Part shown: positions 26,010 to 36,921 of the stretch, piece after piece
How the letters are laid out: each line of letters starts with the position of its first letter
How positions within the stretch are numbered: the first letter of the stretch is position 1
NCBI GenBank assembly: GCA_013347225.1
Contig: CP054595.1
Span: forward strand, 3,344,415 to 3,408,414
Origin: Candidatus Accumulibacter similis
GTDB taxonomy: Bacteria; Pseudomonadota; Gammaproteobacteria; Burkholderiales; Rhodocyclaceae
DNA length: 64,000 bases
Direction of reading: 5' to 3'
Program-made: the position numbers and the translations under genes
Notes under the pieces: model-generated
Told to the model about the DNA's origin: nothing
Databases searched by the model: none
Seen by the model: only the letters and a program-made list of their open reading frames with translations

Positions 26010-28181
26010 TCAGGGGCTCAGCGCCAGGACGACACCGGCAAGCGGCGGCACCGTGATGGACAGCGAATACGGGCGGCCCATCCACGGCACTTCCTCGGCA
26101 ACGAGTTGCCGATCGCTGTTGCCCACATCGCCGCCGCCGTAGAAATGCGAATCCGAGTTGAGGAGTTCGCGGTAGCGGCCCGGTTGCGGCACGCCAATGC
26201 GGTAATCCATACGCGGGACCGGCGTGAAGTTGATGATCACCACGACGAATTCATCGTCGGCCTTGCGGACAAAGCTCAGGATCGACTGTTGCGAATCGTG
26301 GCAATCGATCCACTCGAATCCCTGCCACTCGAACTCGTTCCGGTGCAGGGCGGGCGAGCCGCGATACAGCTGATTGAGATCCTTCACCAGCGTCTGCATG
26401 CCGGCATGGAAGGGGAACTCCAGGACATACCAATCGAGAACGCCGGCGCTGTTCCACTCAAGCCCCTGCCCGAACTCGGTGCCCATGAACAGGAGCTTCT
26501 TGCCCGGATGAGTGAACATGTAGGTGTAGAGCAGTCGGAGATTGGCGAAGCGCTGCCATTCGTCGCCGGGCATGCGGTTGAGCATCGAGCCCTTGCCATG
26601 CACCACTTCGTCATGCGAGAACGGCAACATGAAGTTCTCTGAAAACGCATAGAGCATGCTGAAGGTGAGCAGGTCGTGATGATACTGGCGGTAGATCGGT
26701 TCCTGTCCGATGTAGCGCAGGGTGTCGTTCATCCAGCCCATGTTCCACTTGATGTCGAAACCCAGCCCACCAATGTAGGTCGGGCGCGTCACCTGCGGCC
26801 AGGACGTCGATTCCTCGGCGATGACCAGCGTGCCGGGAGCTTCGGTGTGGGTCGTGGCGTTGAGTTGGCGCAGGAACTCGATCGCTTCGATGTTTTCCCG
26901 GCCGCCATATTGATTGGGCACCCATTCGGTGCGCGAATAGTCGAGATAGAGCATGGAAGCGACGGCATCGACGCGCAAACCGTCGATGTGGAACTCGTCA
27001 AGCCAATACACGGCGCTGGAAATCAGGAAGTTCTTCACCTCGTTGCGGCCGAAATTGAAGATCAGGGTCGACCAGTCGAGGTGTTCGCCCTTGCGTGGAT
27101 CCTCATGCTCGTAAAGCGCCGTGCCGTCGAAGCGCGCCAGCGCATGGGCATCCTTGGGGAAATGGGCGGGGACCCAGTCGAGAATCACGCCGATATCGTT
27201 CTGGTGGCAGAGATCGACGAAATAGCGAAAGTCTTCGGGGGTGCCGAAACGGCTGGTCGGCGCGAAATAGCCGGTGACCTGGTAGCCCCAAGACTGATCA
27301 AATGGATGCTCGGTGACCGGCAGCAGCTCGACGTGGGTGAAACCCATCCGGTTGACATACTCGACCAGTTGTCTCGCCAACTCGCGGTAATTGAGGAATT
27401 CGCCTTCGTATCCACGCTTCCAGGAACCGAGATGGACCTCATAGGTGGACATCGGCGCATGCTGCCAGTCGGCCGCGGCGCGCCGCTCCATCCAGGCCGC
27501 GTCCTGCCAGACGTAGGTCGAGCGAGGAGCGACAATCGATGCATTGCCCGGCCGCATCTCGAAGCGCCGGCCGTAGGGATCCGATTTGGTGAGCACCTCG
27601 CCGCTGTTCCGGTTCCTGATCTCGAAGCGATAGAAGGTGCCGGCGGCGATGTCGGGAATGAACAGCTCCCATACCCCGCTCCCCGGACGCACGCGCATCG
27701 GGTGGCGACGACCATCCCAGTGATTGAAGTCGCCGAGGACGCTCACACGCTCGGCATTGGGCGCCCAGACAGCGAACAGGATGCCGGCGACGCCGTCGAT
27801 CTCCTGTTCGTTCGCTCCCAGGAAGTTGTAGGCGTGGCTGTGCCTGCCCTCGCCGAACAGGTGCAGATCGAAATCCGTTATCTGCGGCAGGTAGGTGTAG
27901 GGATCGTGGGCAATGTGGTCGTGATGCCAGGTATCGCGCCAGATCAGGCGATAGTGTTGCGGCAGGCTCTTGCCGGAACCCCGCCACTCGAAAAAGTCGG
28001 AATTGGGAATTCGTTCCAGTGGCAGGTTGCCTTCGGCGATGGCAACTTCCGTCGCGTGCGGGATGTAGGCCCGCACCACAACGCCTTCGGGACAGGGATG
28101 CCTTCCCAGGACCGAAAACGGATCGTGGTGGCGCGCTTCGGCGATGCGGATCAGTTCATCATTCAACTTGACTTCTATCAT
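26010..28181 (-). CDS. glgB: 1,4-alpha-glucan branching enzyme
   Basis: A 723-residue GH13 glycogen branching enzyme that makes alpha-1,6 branches. An N-terminal branching-enzyme domain and a CBM48 ([20 protein letters not shown]) precede the catalytic barrel. Catalytic residues are intact: nucleophile Asp in [10 protein letters not shown], acid Glu in VIAEEST, and the [10 protein letters not shown] loop. It ends with a C-terminal all-beta domain ([20 protein letters not shown]). The length is normal. The gene lies 79 bases downstream of the glgX fusion on the same strand, so the two are probably one glycogen operon. Confidence 0.97.
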   Translation of the reverse strand: MIEVKLNDELIRIAEARHHDPFSVLGRHPCPEGVVVRAYIPHATEVAIAEGNLPLERIPNSDFFEWRGSGKSLPQHYRLIWRDTWHHDHIAHDPYTYLPQITDFDLHLFGEGRHSHAYNFLGANEQEIDGVAGILFAVWAPNAERVSVLGDFNHWDGRRHPMRVRPGSGVWELFIPDIAAGTFYRFEIRNRNSGEVLTKSDPYGRRFEMRPGNASIVAPRSTYVWQDAAWMERRAAADWQHAPMSTYEVHLGSWKRGYEGEFLNYRELARQLVEYVNRMGFTHVELLPVTEHPFDQSWGYQVTGYFAPTSRFGTPEDFRYFVDLCHQNDIGVILDWVPAHFPKDAHALARFDGTALYEHEDPRKGEHLDWSTLIFNFGRNEVKNFLISSAVYWLDEFHIDGLRVDAVASMLYLDYSRTEWVPNQYGGRENIEAIEFLRQLNATTHTEAPGTLVIAEESTSWPQVTRPTYIGGLGFDIKWNMGWMNDTLRYIGQEPIYRQYHHDLLTFSMLYAFSENFMLPFSHDEVVHGKGSMLNRMPGDEWQRFANLRLLYTYMFTHPGKKLLFMGTEFGQGLEWNSAGVLDWYVLEFPFHAGMQTLVKDLNQLYRGSPALHRNEFEWQGFEWIDCHDSQQSILSFVRKADDEFVVVIINFTPVPRMDYRIGVPQPGRYRELLNSDSHFYGGGDVGNSDRQLVAEEVPWMGRPYSLSITVPPLAGVVLALSP

Positions 28182-28260
28182 GATTCTTCCTTCCCTCGGT
28201 CAGGGTCAATCGGTTGTGACATGCGTACCATGTCACCGGAATGGACTGTCGCAACTGGCA

Positions 28261-31200
28261 TCAAGCGGCACCCCGCAGCAACCACACTACCGACCATGGC
28301 AGCAACCGCCCTTGCGTCAGCGCATGATCGGCTTCACCTGGCTCGGCCCAGAGGACGGCGCCGACCGGCCGTTGCAGCCCCTCCAGCTGGACGCCACTGT
28401 AGTTGGCCAGGAGCGTCAGTATTGAGTCGTCACCGAGCGTCCAGTGGATCGACAGGCCTCGCCCCCCGAGCACGGTATGCTGAACGGCCTCTTCATGCAT
28501 GCCAGGCAGCCGCGGACAGATTTCCCGGCGGCGAACGGCCAGCAGCCGGCGATAGAAATCCAGCCAATCAGCATGCGGTGGCTGGCGCACGCTGCTCCAG
28601 TCCAGTTTGCAGCGGTGAAACGTGGTCGGATCCGTTGGGTCCGGAACGCGCGCCCGCGCCCTGGTCGCGCGAAAACCCTGCAGATGGGCGAAGGACTTGC
28701 GCCGGTCGCTCGCAACGTTCTTGACCAGAGCGGGGTTGAAGTCGCAAAAATACAGGAACGGCTGCGCCGCCGCGAACTCTTCGCCCATGAACAGTGCCGG
28801 CGGCATGGGCGCCAGCAGAGAGGTCGCAACCAGCGCACCGAGTGGCCGCGCCGGGGTCAACTGGTGGAGACGTTCGCCGAGCGCCCGGTCGCCGATGCGC
28901 GCGTAGTCCTGCAGGAAGGTGACGAAAGCGGTGGGCAACAGGCCATCTGCGCCGCCGTCGGCAAAGCCACGGCTCAGGCAGGCGCCCAACCGATCGAGCG
29001 ACCGGGCGGTAGCGACCGCGCCTGCCGATGCGCCGCTCAACACCTCCTGCATCGCCTGCTGCGCGGCATCATTCCAGACGCCTTCATAGCGGCGCGGCGC
29101 GCTGTGGTCATGCCATTGGAGATAGTGGGCAGCCCGTCGATCATGGCCCAGCAGCAGGTGGCAATGGCGGTGCTTGCCCGGCCCCTCACGGACAGCGTCG
29201 GCGACGGCCTCGAGCAGATCGAGTTCACCGGCGTTATCCTGCAGCAGTGCCGCGTTCAGGCGCAGACCATCGAGATGGAACTCCTCCAGCCAGTACAGCG
29301 CATTGTGGATGAGGAATTCGCCGGCGACCGCCAGCGTGACGTCGATGCTCCTGCCGGCGATTTCGGTCGTGCGTGGCGCGAAGAACGCTGGCGCGTAAAC
29401 GGACAGGTAATTCCCTTCCGGGCCGAAGCAGTGACAGGCGAGATCAAGCAGGACCATCAGTCCCTTCTGGTGAGCGGTCTGAACCAGATCCTTCAACTCG
29501 TCTGGATGGCCATAACTGGCAGCCGGGGCAAATGGCAGCACGCCGTCGTAACCCCAGTCATGCGCCCCGGCAAAGGCACCGACCGGCAGCAATTGGATCG
29601 CCGTGACGCCCAGGTCCACCAGATGGTCCAGTCGTTCCCTGACTGCCGCGAAGCTGCCCTGCGGGGTGAAGGCGCCGACATGCAGCTGATAGATGATCGC
29701 CTCCTCCCACGGCCGGCCCCGCCAGTTGCGATCGGTCCAGACGAACCGGCCCGGCTCGATCACCTGACTGGCACCATGTACGCCCTGGGGATTGTAACGG
29801 GAGGCTGGATCGGGCACCTCGCAAGAACCATCGATCCGATAGCGATAGAGGTCGTCCACCGTCGCCTCATCGCTGGTCAGTTCGAACCACCCCGCGTCCC
29901 TGGCTTCCATCGGCAATGCGATGGCGCCAGCCCCCGGTTTCTGCAGCAGCACGTCCACCCGTTCGGCCACTGGCGCCCACAGGCGAAAGCGAACCCGCCC
30001 ACCTTCCAGCAGTTGTGCGCCGAAGGGCATGAAATAGCGCCGCCGCAGTATCGGCTCCGCCACTCGTCCACCCTGACGCCGTTGCGTCAGCAGCGCCAGC
30101 GAACGCCCCTGCAGGCAATATGCGGAGTCGCTGACCCGCCGCAGCTCGCCGCATTCGGCCAGAGCAGTATCGAGCACCAGCTCGCAGTCCCCCTTCCATG
30201 GCAGGGTGAAGCGAATCGGCTCATGATGGCCATTCAGCAGCAGCAGGAAATCATCGTCCCGCGCCCACTGCCCGCATTCATCCTGCTCTTCCAGAGCCTC
30301 GCCGATCAGGTACAGGCCGAAGCAACGGGCATGATGATGATCCCAGTCCTGGTCACTGATCTCGGCGGCGTCCGGATGCAGCCAGATGATATCCCGGACA
30401 CCGGCGCCGCGGATGCGCTGCCCCTGAAAGAAGTGCCGCCGCCGCAGCGCCGGATGCTTCCTGCGCAGTTCGATCAGGCGGACGGCAAACTCGAAGAGCT
30501 CCTGGTTGTCCGGCATCCCGGCCAGGTCCCAGTTCACCCAGCTCAGTTCATTGTCCTGACAATAGGCATTGTTGTTGCCGCGCTGGGTGCGTCCCATTTC
30601 ATCGCCCGCCAGCAGCATCGGCACGCCCTGCGACAGCAGCAGCGTCGCCAGCAGATTGCGTCGCTGCCGGTGCCTCAGTCGGAGCACCTCGGGGTCTGTG
30701 GTATCGCCCTCGGCGCCGCAGTTCCAGCTGCGGTTGTGCGCATCCCCATCACGGTTGTCTTCCCCATTGGCCGCATTGTGTTTTTCGTTGTGGCTGACCA
30801 GATCGTAGAGCGTGAAGCCATCATGGGCGGTGATGAAGTTGATGCTGGCATAGGGTCGGCGGCCACTGTGCTGGTACAGATCGCTGGAACCGGTGAGACG
30901 GTAGGCGAGTTGCCCCATGAGGCCGCCCTCGCCGCGCCAGTAATCCCGCACGACGTCCCGGTACTTGCCATTCCACTCGGTCCAGCCGACCGGAAAGTTC
31001 CCCACCTGATAACCACCGTCCCCCAGGTCCCAGGGCTCGGCAATCAGCTTCACCTGCGACAGCACCGGGTCCTGGTGAATGATGTCCATGAAAGCGCCGA
31101 GCTGATCCACTTCGTGCAATTCCCTGGCCAGGGCAGCCGCGAGGTCGAAGCGAAAACCATCCACGTGCATCTCGATGACCCAGTACCGCAGGCTGTCCAT

Positions 31201-32205
31201 GATCAGCTGCAATACCCGTGGATGCATCATGTTCAAGGTATTGCCACAGCCGGTGTAGTCCATGTAGTAACGGGGAGCGCCCGCCACCAGACGATAATAG
31301 GCTGCATTGTCGATGCCGCGGAAGCACAGCGTCGGCCCCAGATGGTTGCCCTCGGCGGTGTGGTTGTAGACCACATCCATGATGACTTCGATACCGGCGG
31401 CGTGCAGGGTCTTGACCAGATGCTTGAATTCGTCGAGACGACCGCTGGCGGAATAGCGTGGTTCGGGGGCGAAGTAGCCGATCGAATTGTAGCCCCAGTA
31501 GTTCCTCAGCCCCCGTTCCAGCAGATGGCGGTCGTCGACAAAGGTCTGTATCGGCAGCAACTCCACCGCGGTGATGCCCAGGCGCTTGAGATGGTCGATG
31601 ACCGGCGGGGTGCTCAGCCCGGCAAAGGTGCCACGCAGGCCGGGCGGCACCTGCGGGTGCAGGCGGGTGAAGCCCTTGACGTGCAGCTCGTAGATGACGC
31701 TTTGATGCCAGGGAATATTGGGGCGGCGGTCCCCTTCCCAGTCGAAAGCGGGGTCGATCACTTGGCACTTGAACATGCGCGGCGCGCTGTCACGGCGGCT
31801 GAAGCTCAAATCCTCGCGCGAACTGCCGATGCGGTAACCGAACTGGGCATCGCTCCACGCGATGTCGCCGACGATCGTTTTCGCGTAGGGGTCGAGCAGC
31901 AGCTTGTGCGGATTGAATCGGTGCCCTTCCTCGGGCCGATAGGGACCGTGGACGCGGTAGCCGTACAATTGCCCGGGGCGCACTTCGGGCAGATAGGCGT
32001 GCCAGATTTGATCGGTCTTCTCGGCCAGTTCGATGCGCTGCTTCTCCTGTCGGCCGCTGTCGTCGAACAGGCACAACTCGACCTTGTCGGCGTGCTCCGC
32101 GAAGAGGGCGAAATTGACCCCTCCTCCGTCCCAGGTTGCGCCCAGGGGATATGGTTTGCCAGGCCAGACTGCCGTCAGTGCGCTAGACATGGCCGCAGAC
32201 ACCAT
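28261..32205 (-). CDS. glgX: fusion: glycogen debranching enzyme GlgX plus catalytically degenerate trehalohydrolase-like GH13
   Basis: A 1314-residue protein, about twice GlgX length. Residues about 10-715 are a full GlgX isoamylase: CBM48, then Asp354 ([10 protein letters not shown]), Glu390 (LIAEPWD) and His461-Asp462 (ITAHDGF), all intact. Residues about 725-1314 are a second CBM48 plus GH13 module resembling malto-oligosyltrehalose trehalohydrolase ([38 protein letters not shown]). Its catalytic positions are replaced: Asn984 for the nucleophile (LDGLRLNAA), Gly1020 for the acid Glu, and DYAR (1100-1103) for NHDQ. It should debranch limit dextrins, with the second half perhaps binding glucan. 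The start may instead be the ATG at 32190. Confidence 0.92.
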   Translation of the reverse strand: MVSAAMSSALTAVWPGKPYPLGATWDGGGVNFALFAEHADKVELCLFDDSGRQEKQRIELAEKTDQIWHAYLPEVRPGQLYGYRVHGPYRPEEGHRFNPHKLLLDPYAKTIVGDIAWSDAQFGYRIGSSREDLSFSRRDSAPRMFKCQVIDPAFDWEGDRRPNIPWHQSVIYELHVKGFTRLHPQVPPGLRGTFAGLSTPPVIDHLKRLGITAVELLPIQTFVDDRHLLERGLRNYWGYNSIGYFAPEPRYSASGRLDEFKHLVKTLHAAGIEVIMDVVYNHTAEGNHLGPTLCFRGIDNAAYYRLVAGAPRYYMDYTGCGNTLNMMHPRVLQLIMDSLRYWVIEMHVDGFRFDLAAALARELHEVDQLGAFMDIIHQDPVLSQVKLIAEPWDLGDGGYQVGNFPVGWTEWNGKYRDVVRDYWRGEGGLMGQLAYRLTGSSDLYQHSGRRPYASINFITAHDGFTLYDLVSHNEKHNAANGEDNRDGDAHNRSWNCGAEGDTTDPEVLRLRHRQRRNLLATLLLSQGVPMLLAGDEMGRTQRGNNNAYCQDNELSWVNWDLAGMPDNQELFEFAVRLIELRRKHPALRRRHFFQGQRIRGAGVRDIIWLHPDAAEISDQDWDHHHARCFGLYLIGEALEEQDECGQWARDDDFLLLLNGHHEPIRFTLPWKGDCELVLDTALAECGELRRVSDSAYCLQGRSLALLTQRRQGGRVAEPILRRRYFMPFGAQLLEGGRVRFRLWAPVAERVDVLLQKPGAGAIALPMEARDAGWFELTSDEATVDDLYRYRIDGSCEVPDPASRYNPQGVHGASQVIEPGRFVWTDRNWRGRPWEEAIIYQLHVGAFTPQGSFAAVRERLDHLVDLGVTAIQLLPVGAFAGAHDWGYDGVLPFAPAASYGHPDELKDLVQTAHQKGLMVLLDLACHCFGPEGNYLSVYAPAFFAPRTTEIAGRSIDVTLAVAGEFLIHNALYWLEEFHLDGLRLNAALLQDNAGELDLLEAVADAVREGPGKHRHCHLLLGHDRRAAHYLQWHDHSAPRRYEGVWNDAAQQAMQEVLSGASAGAVATARSLDRLGACLSRGFADGGADGLLPTAFVTFLQDYARIGDRALGERLHQLTPARPLGALVATSLLAPMPPALFMGEEFAAAQPFLYFCDFNPALVKNVASDRRKSFAHLQGFRATRARARVPDPTDPTTFHRCKLDWSSVRQPPHADWLDFYRRLLAVRRREICPRLPGMHEEAVQHTVLGGRGLSIHWTLGDDSILTLLANYSGVQLEGLQRPVGAVLWAEPGEADHALTQGRLLPWSVVWLLRGAA

Positions 32206-33059
32206 CCGCCGGCAAGGCCGGAAGCGGACCGGCGGAGCCGTTCAGGGAATGGCCGACGATCCACCGGGGCACGCTTCCAACGTCTTCCTGCCGTCGCAGC
32301 ACCTGCGACCAAGGCGCTTGCGAGCCCCCTCCAGAGTGGCATGTGCATTCCAGCTCGGCGATTCGAAGGTCGCCGTCTTTCCGGCTCATCAATGCGGCTC
32401 GGGCGAGCGCGGACACTGCACGCCGGAGTCGCTGATCCAGAAGCATGCAAGCCAGTCCCCGCGCAACGTTCTGAGCGACGCCACCGCGAAACCGGCGCAC
32501 TCTCGACACTCTTTTCATCACCATCCGAGCCAGTTTCCGGTGCGTCGGCGCCAACGCACGGCGATTCTGGCGAGCAACCTGGTCGTTTGTCCTGCGAGCC
32601 CGCCCCAACGAGCGCCTCGCAGCCGACACCAGTCCGCGCGTACGCAACAGCGAAGACGAAGCCCCTTGTGCCAGTGTGTGCGATTGTACCAGCGCACGAC
32701 GCCCCTGCCCACCGAAGGTCGTCGTTCGCCACATCAGCGTTGGTGACGGGCAGACCGGCGGTGCCTTCCACCGCCGCCAAGGACCGCACCGGCAACGGCG
32801 TGGACTTGCCCTCCCGGCTGGCCTTCAATGACACGGCAAGCCTCGCCGCGAGCACGCGGCGTACAGCTGATGCGCGGTAATGCCGCGCCAGCCCAGGGAC
32901 AGTCCGGGGGACCGCAGACCGCGAGGGCAGGCCGTGGATCCGTGCCGCGGGAACAGCGAGCAGGCGGCCGATCCGCAATCCCGGGCACGTCCAGCATCGG
33001 GTGCTTGCTCCTGCCGGCCCGATCGCCCGACAATGACGGCGCCACCCTGCCACCCGACC
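32206..33059. other. 850-base stretch without a supported gene
   Basis: This region upstream of glgX should hold its promoter on the minus strand. A 183-codon minus-strand frame (32183-32734) overlaps the glgX start and reads as Arg/Ser-rich, low-homology sequence. Long plus-strand frames crossing here are antisense shadows of glgX. I see no RNA gene, repeat or clear promoter. Confidence 0.45.
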
Positions 33060-33365
33060 ATGAACAGACTCGTTCCCCTCGCACTGCTGCTCGCCATCGC
33101 CACACCAACCACAGGCAGCGGCCCCTGGCGGGCGAGCGAGACGAACACCCGCGGCTGGCAACTGATGACGGCGGAAGAGCGCATCGAGCATCAGGCGAGG
33201 ATTCGCGGCTTCCGAACCTACTCCGAATGCCGCGATTATCAGCTCGAGCATCACCGGCTGATGGAAGAGCGCGCGCGGCAGCGCGGGATCGAGCTGCCAC
33301 GCGGCCGACGCGACATCTGCGAGCACCTGCAGCCTCCGGCCGAACCCCGCCAGCATGCCGACTGA
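33060..33365 (+). CDS. small exported protein of unknown function
   Basis: A 101-residue product with a signal peptide (MNRLVPLALLLAIATPTTGS) and a charged, helical body: TAEERIEHQARIRGFRTYSE, then CRDYQLEHHRLMEERARQRG. It has two cysteines in the mature part and many His/Arg residues. I recall similar short periplasmic proteins in betaproteobacteria but no named function. It lies 15 bases before the ferric-reductase gene, so it is probably co-transcribed. A heme or metal role is only a guess from the context. Confidence 0.7.
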   Translation: MNRLVPLALLLAIATPTTGSGPWRASETNTRGWQLMTAEERIEHQARIRGFRTYSECRDYQLEHHRLMEERARQRGIELPRGRRDICEHLQPPAEPRQHAD

Positions 33366-33380
33366 TCGCTGCTGCCAGCC

Positions 33381-34640
33381 ATGCTGAGCGCCGCCAGGCA
33401 GCGCCTGACGATCCCGTTGCTCCTCCTGGCGTCGACGGCGGGCCCGGTATGCTGGGCGATGCCCTCGGGACTGTCGCCCTGGCGCAGCCTCGGCATCATC
33501 CTCGGCTGGGCAGGCTGCGGTCTGCTCCTCGGCAGCCTGTTGCTGATGCTGCGCGAAACCTGGCTGTCGCGCTGGCTTGGTGGTCTCGAAAGCATGTATC
33601 GCTGGCACCACCGAGCCGGCATCGTCGCCTACGTCGCGCTGCTGGCGCACCCGCTGGCGCTCGCTGCCGACGCCTGGCCGCAGTTCCCCGCACTGGCCTG
33701 GCAGACGCTGTCACCCTTCGGGCGCGGCTGGGCAGTGCGCCTCGGCTGGCTGTCGCTGCTGCTGCTGATGTTCGGGCTGGCGACCGCCTTCGCGACCCGC
33801 ATTCCGTACCGAAGCTGGCGCTGGCTGCACGCCTCGCTCGGCATCGGCGTCCTCCTCGGCCTCGGACACCTGCTGCAACTGGGCATCGAGGAACCGGTGC
33901 TGCCGCTGCTGGCGCTGGCAACCCTGCTGCTCGGCTGGCGCCTCATCCGCGACGACGCCGGGCTCGCGGCCCGGCCTTACATCGTCCGCACGGCGACTCC
34001 CGTCGCCGACGGCGTCGTCGAGATCGGCCTGCAGCCGCTCGCCGAACCGATCGTTGCCGACGCAGGACAGTTCGTCCTCGTCGCCTTTTTCACCGGCGCA
34101 GGATTCCGTGGCTGCGGCCAGTTCCACCCGTTCACGATCAGCTCGATCGGCGGCGGAGGCGAGATCCGGGTCGGCGTCAAGGCACTGGGTGACTGTACCC
34201 GACACCTGCAGTCGATCGCAGTTGGCGTTCCGGCAAGGGTTCATGGCGGCTTCGGCAGTTTCCTCGCTGACCGGCCGGCAACGACGCAACTCTGGCTGGC
34301 TGGCGGCATCGGCGTCACGCCCTTCCTTGCCCTTCTGCGCGCCGGCCCGCTGGGCCAGCCGACGACCCTGATCTACCTCTATCGCAGCGAGGCCGACGCC
34401 GCCTATCTGCCCGAACTGCGCGCGCTCGCTGCCGCCGATCGGCTGTTGTCGCTGCAGGCGCACGCGACCGGCGATCGACCACCTGACGTGGCATCACTGC
34501 TGCCGGCCAGCCGCGACCTCGCCAGCCGCGAGTGCCATCTTTGCGGTCCACCGGCAATGGTCGCCGCCGTCCGCAAGGCGCTGCGCCAGCGCGGCGTCAC
34601 CCCACGCCACATTCACTTCGAGAACTTCGACTTTCGCTGA
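33381..34640 (+). CDS. ferric-reductase-like flavocytochrome
   Basis: A 419-residue membrane oxidoreductase. About six membrane helices in the first 210 residues carry paired heme-ligand histidines (MYRWHHRAGIVAYVALLAH; WLHASLGIGVLLGLGHLLQLG). A cytoplasmic FAD domain (HPFTISSIGGG) and an NAD(P) domain (LAGGIGVTPFLALL; CHLCGPPAMVAAV) follow, ending FENFDFR. This is the ferric reductase / NOX architecture that moves electrons from NAD(P)H across the membrane. Its stop shares one base with the start of the cytochrome b5 gene, suggesting electrons pass to or from that protein. The physiological acceptor is unknown. Confidence 0.9.
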   Translation: MLSAARQRLTIPLLLLASTAGPVCWAMPSGLSPWRSLGIILGWAGCGLLLGSLLLMLRETWLSRWLGGLESMYRWHHRAGIVAYVALLAHPLALAADAWPQFPALAWQTLSPFGRGWAVRLGWLSLLLLMFGLATAFATRIPYRSWRWLHASLGIGVLLGLGHLLQLGIEEPVLPLLALATLLLGWRLIRDDAGLAARPYIVRTATPVADGVVEIGLQPLAEPIVADAGQFVLVAFFTGAGFRGCGQFHPFTISSIGGGGEIRVGVKALGDCTRHLQSIAVGVPARVHGGFGSFLADRPATTQLWLAGGIGVTPFLALLRAGPLGQPTTLIYLYRSEADAAYLPELRALAAADRLLSLQAHATGDRPPDVASLLPASRDLASRECHLCGPPAMVAAVRKALRQRGVTPRHIHFENFDFR

Positions 34641-35008
34641 TGCTCCGACTTTACGCCTGCACCACCGTCGTCTTCTGGCTACTGGTCGCCACCGTGGCGA
34701 TCGTCGGCCACTGGGCGCCGGCGGCAGACCCGGGAAATCCACCCGCCGCCGAGCGGCTGATCCCGGTCGCGGAGCTCGCCAGGCATTCGCTGCCCGATGA
34801 CTGCTGGATGGCCATCCGCGGTGCCGTCCATGATGTCAGCACCTACCTGCCAGACCACCCCTCGCGCCCGGGTGTCGTCGTGCCATGGTGCGGCCGGGAG
34901 GCGACCGAAGCCTATGAGACCAAGACCCGGGGACGCCCGCATTCGGCGCAGGCTGATGAACTGCTTGCCAGATACCGCATTGGTCGCCTCGCCGATGAAC
35001 AGCCGTGA
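34640..35008 (+). CDS. membrane-anchored cytochrome b5-like domain protein
   Basis: A 122-residue protein: one N-terminal membrane helix (VVFWLLVATVAIVGHWA), then a b5-type heme domain (IPVAELARHSLPDDCWMAIR, then GAVHDVSTYLPDHP). His73 (in PDHP, replacing the classical HPGG) and His101 (in RPHSAQ) are the candidate heme ligands. The helix orientation would place the domain in the periplasm. It is translationally coupled to the ferric-reductase-like gene, implying a two-component membrane electron relay. Confidence 0.85.
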   Translation: MLRLYACTTVVFWLLVATVAIVGHWAPAADPGNPPAAERLIPVAELARHSLPDDCWMAIRGAVHDVSTYLPDHPSRPGVVVPWCGREATEAYETKTRGRPHSAQADELLARYRIGRLADEQP

Positions 35009-35146
35009 CCGACATGCAGCGGGCCCTGCGACCGCCCGCACCGGCTTGGTGGCCGGGCCCGGCAGGCAGCACGACGCCTGCGGGCGATACGAGTGCCTTA
35101 TGATGGTGCCCGGCCGCCGCTCACGGCAGCAGAACACGGAGGGAGA

Positions 35147-36664
35147 ATGTTTCGTGGCACCGGCAATGAATCCGGATCGTCGTCAGGCGGAGCTCAAGCA
35201 GCCCGATGCGTGGCTGCGCTGCCGGCGCCGTGCGCCATTGACTGCCGCCACGCACCGCAAGAGGCGGCAGCCGCCGGCAGCCAGTGCGAGTCTCGGTCGG
35301 TGAGGGCGCTACAGGTTTCGGTCGTGATGCCGTCGCTCAATCAGGCCGCTTTCATCGAGGCTGCCGCGCGCAGCGTCCTGCAGCAGGACTACCTGGCGGT
35401 CGAGCTGGTGGTGGCCGACGGCGGCTCGACCGACGACACTCATTCGACGCTGCAGCGCCTGTCGCGCGAGTTCGGCGACCGCCTGCGCTGGCATGCGGCT
35501 GCCGATTCCGGACCGGCGAACGCAGTCAACAAGGCGTTGGCGGTGGCTCGCGGCGACATCGTCGGCTGGCTGAACGCGGATGATCTCTACACGCCCGGAG
35601 CGGTTGCGGCGGCCGTTGCGCTGCTGCAGGCCGATCCTTCGCTGCTGATGGTGTTCGGCGAGGCGGAACACATCGATGAGTCGGACCACGTTCTCGATCG
35701 CTATCCGACACTACCGGCGACGACCCCACTGGCGTCCTTCCGGAACGGCTGTTTCATTTGCCAGCCGAGCGTCTTTCTCCGCCGCTGCGTCTTCGACGAG
35801 ATCGGTGGGCTCGACGAAACCCTGTCGACCGCATTCGATTTCGATCTCTGGCTGCGAGTCTTTCTCACCTTTCCCGGTCGCATCGCCAGTCTGCCCCGGG
35901 TGCAGGCGAAGTCCCGCCTGCACCCGGCCTGCATCACGCGGCGAATGCGACGGACGATCGCCGCCGAGAGCGTGCGCGTCCTCGCTCGCCACCTCGGCGA
36001 CGCCGATCCGCATTGGCTGCTGACCTACGTCGAGGAACAGTGCGCTTCGTACCCGCATGGTGATTCCCCCGCCGATCTCCGCGATGACGTCGATCTGCTG
36101 GCTGCGGAACTGGCCGGCTGTTTTTCGCCAGACGGTCGCGAGTTCCTGCGCCAGCGCCTGGCAATGGATGCGCGCCTGCTCCTCGCCTTGCCCGAAGCCT
36201 TCGCCAGCGTCACAGCGGATGGTTGGGCGACGCGAACGCTGCGGATCAGACTGCGCCAGGCTGAACCCGTCCCCGACCGGCGAGGCGCCCGCAGGTTCCG
36301 GCCGCTTGTCGCCGGGACGAGCCTGGCCGGTACAGCGCTGAGCCTTCTCGTCCGTCTGCGCAGCAGGCTGCGTCGCTGCCTGCTCGACAGCGCTCGCTCC
36401 TACCTGCACCTGGTCTGCCACCATGCGGCGCCGCTGGCCGCGCCATTGTCGCTCACCGTTCGTACCGGGCAGCAGGCAGAGCGCCGCTGCATCGTCGTCG
36501 GGCACGGCCGGTTCTCGCTCTTCCTGCCACTGTCCGCTGCCGCCGGGCCGCGCGCGGAGATCGAGATCATCGCGGACCAGGTGTTCATCCCGGGGCTCGT
36601 CGACGAGCGCTCGTCGGACATGCGCGAGCTGTCGTTTCGCGTCGAAGCCATGACGCTGATCTGA
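35147..36664 (+). CDS. family 2 glycosyltransferase
   Basis: A 505-residue GT2 enzyme. The GT-A domain starts at about residue 55 with VSVVMPSLNQAAFIEAAARS and carries VADGGSTDD and the metal motif WLNADDLYTPG, then FDFDLWLRVF. This is followed by a C-terminal region without recognised domains. The ATG at 35147 follows a strong GGAGGGAGA. The first 50 residues are Ala/Ser/Gln-rich without homology, and a GTG at 35299 is an alternative start. With the two genes downstream it forms a small exopolysaccharide group. The sugar and acceptor are unknown. Confidence 0.88.
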   Translation: MFRGTGNESGSSSGGAQAARCVAALPAPCAIDCRHAPQEAAAAGSQCESRSVRALQVSVVMPSLNQAAFIEAAARSVLQQDYLAVELVVADGGSTDDTHSTLQRLSREFGDRLRWHAAADSGPANAVNKALAVARGDIVGWLNADDLYTPGAVAAAVALLQADPSLLMVFGEAEHIDESDHVLDRYPTLPATTPLASFRNGCFICQPSVFLRRCVFDEIGGLDETLSTAFDFDLWLRVFLTFPGRIASLPRVQAKSRLHPACITRRMRRTIAAESVRVLARHLGDADPHWLLTYVEEQCASYPHGDSPADLRDDVDLLAAELAGCFSPDGREFLRQRLAMDARLLLALPEAFASVTADGWATRTLRIRLRQAEPVPDRRGARRFRPLVAGTSLAGTALSLLVRLRSRLRRCLLDSARSYLHLVCHHAAPLAAPLSLTVRTGQQAERRCIVVGHGRFSLFLPLSAAAGPRAEIEIIADQVFIPGLVDERSSDMRELSFRVEAMTLI

Positions 36665-36921
36665 GAGACGCCCGTCAGCACGCATGCCAGGACGCTCAAG
36701 TGGCGGCGGCAGTGGCGTCGCATCCGGCGCCGCCGGGCCTTCGCGGGCAGCAGCGACATCGCTGCGTGGCGGCACGAGCAACGGTCAAGCCGTCACATGG
36801 GCAGCGGACTGAACTGCTCCTTCGTCCCGGCCGGCAGCCAAAGGCAAGCAAATGCTGATATATTTGCACGATTTGGCAGCATCGGCGACCGGCATCGCGG
36901 TCCTGTCGCAGCCGCAGCCAG

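Noticed and set aside
32183..32734. A 183-codon minus-strand frame upstream of glgX
   Set aside because: Arg/Ser-rich, no signal, no motif, and it overlaps the glgX start; kept only as part of a gene-free stretch.
28444..32880. A 1478-codon plus-strand open frame opposite glgX
   Set aside because: It is the antisense of a clearly conserved GH13 fusion gene in high-GC DNA. Its translation has no domains or motifs and continues into non-coding sequence.
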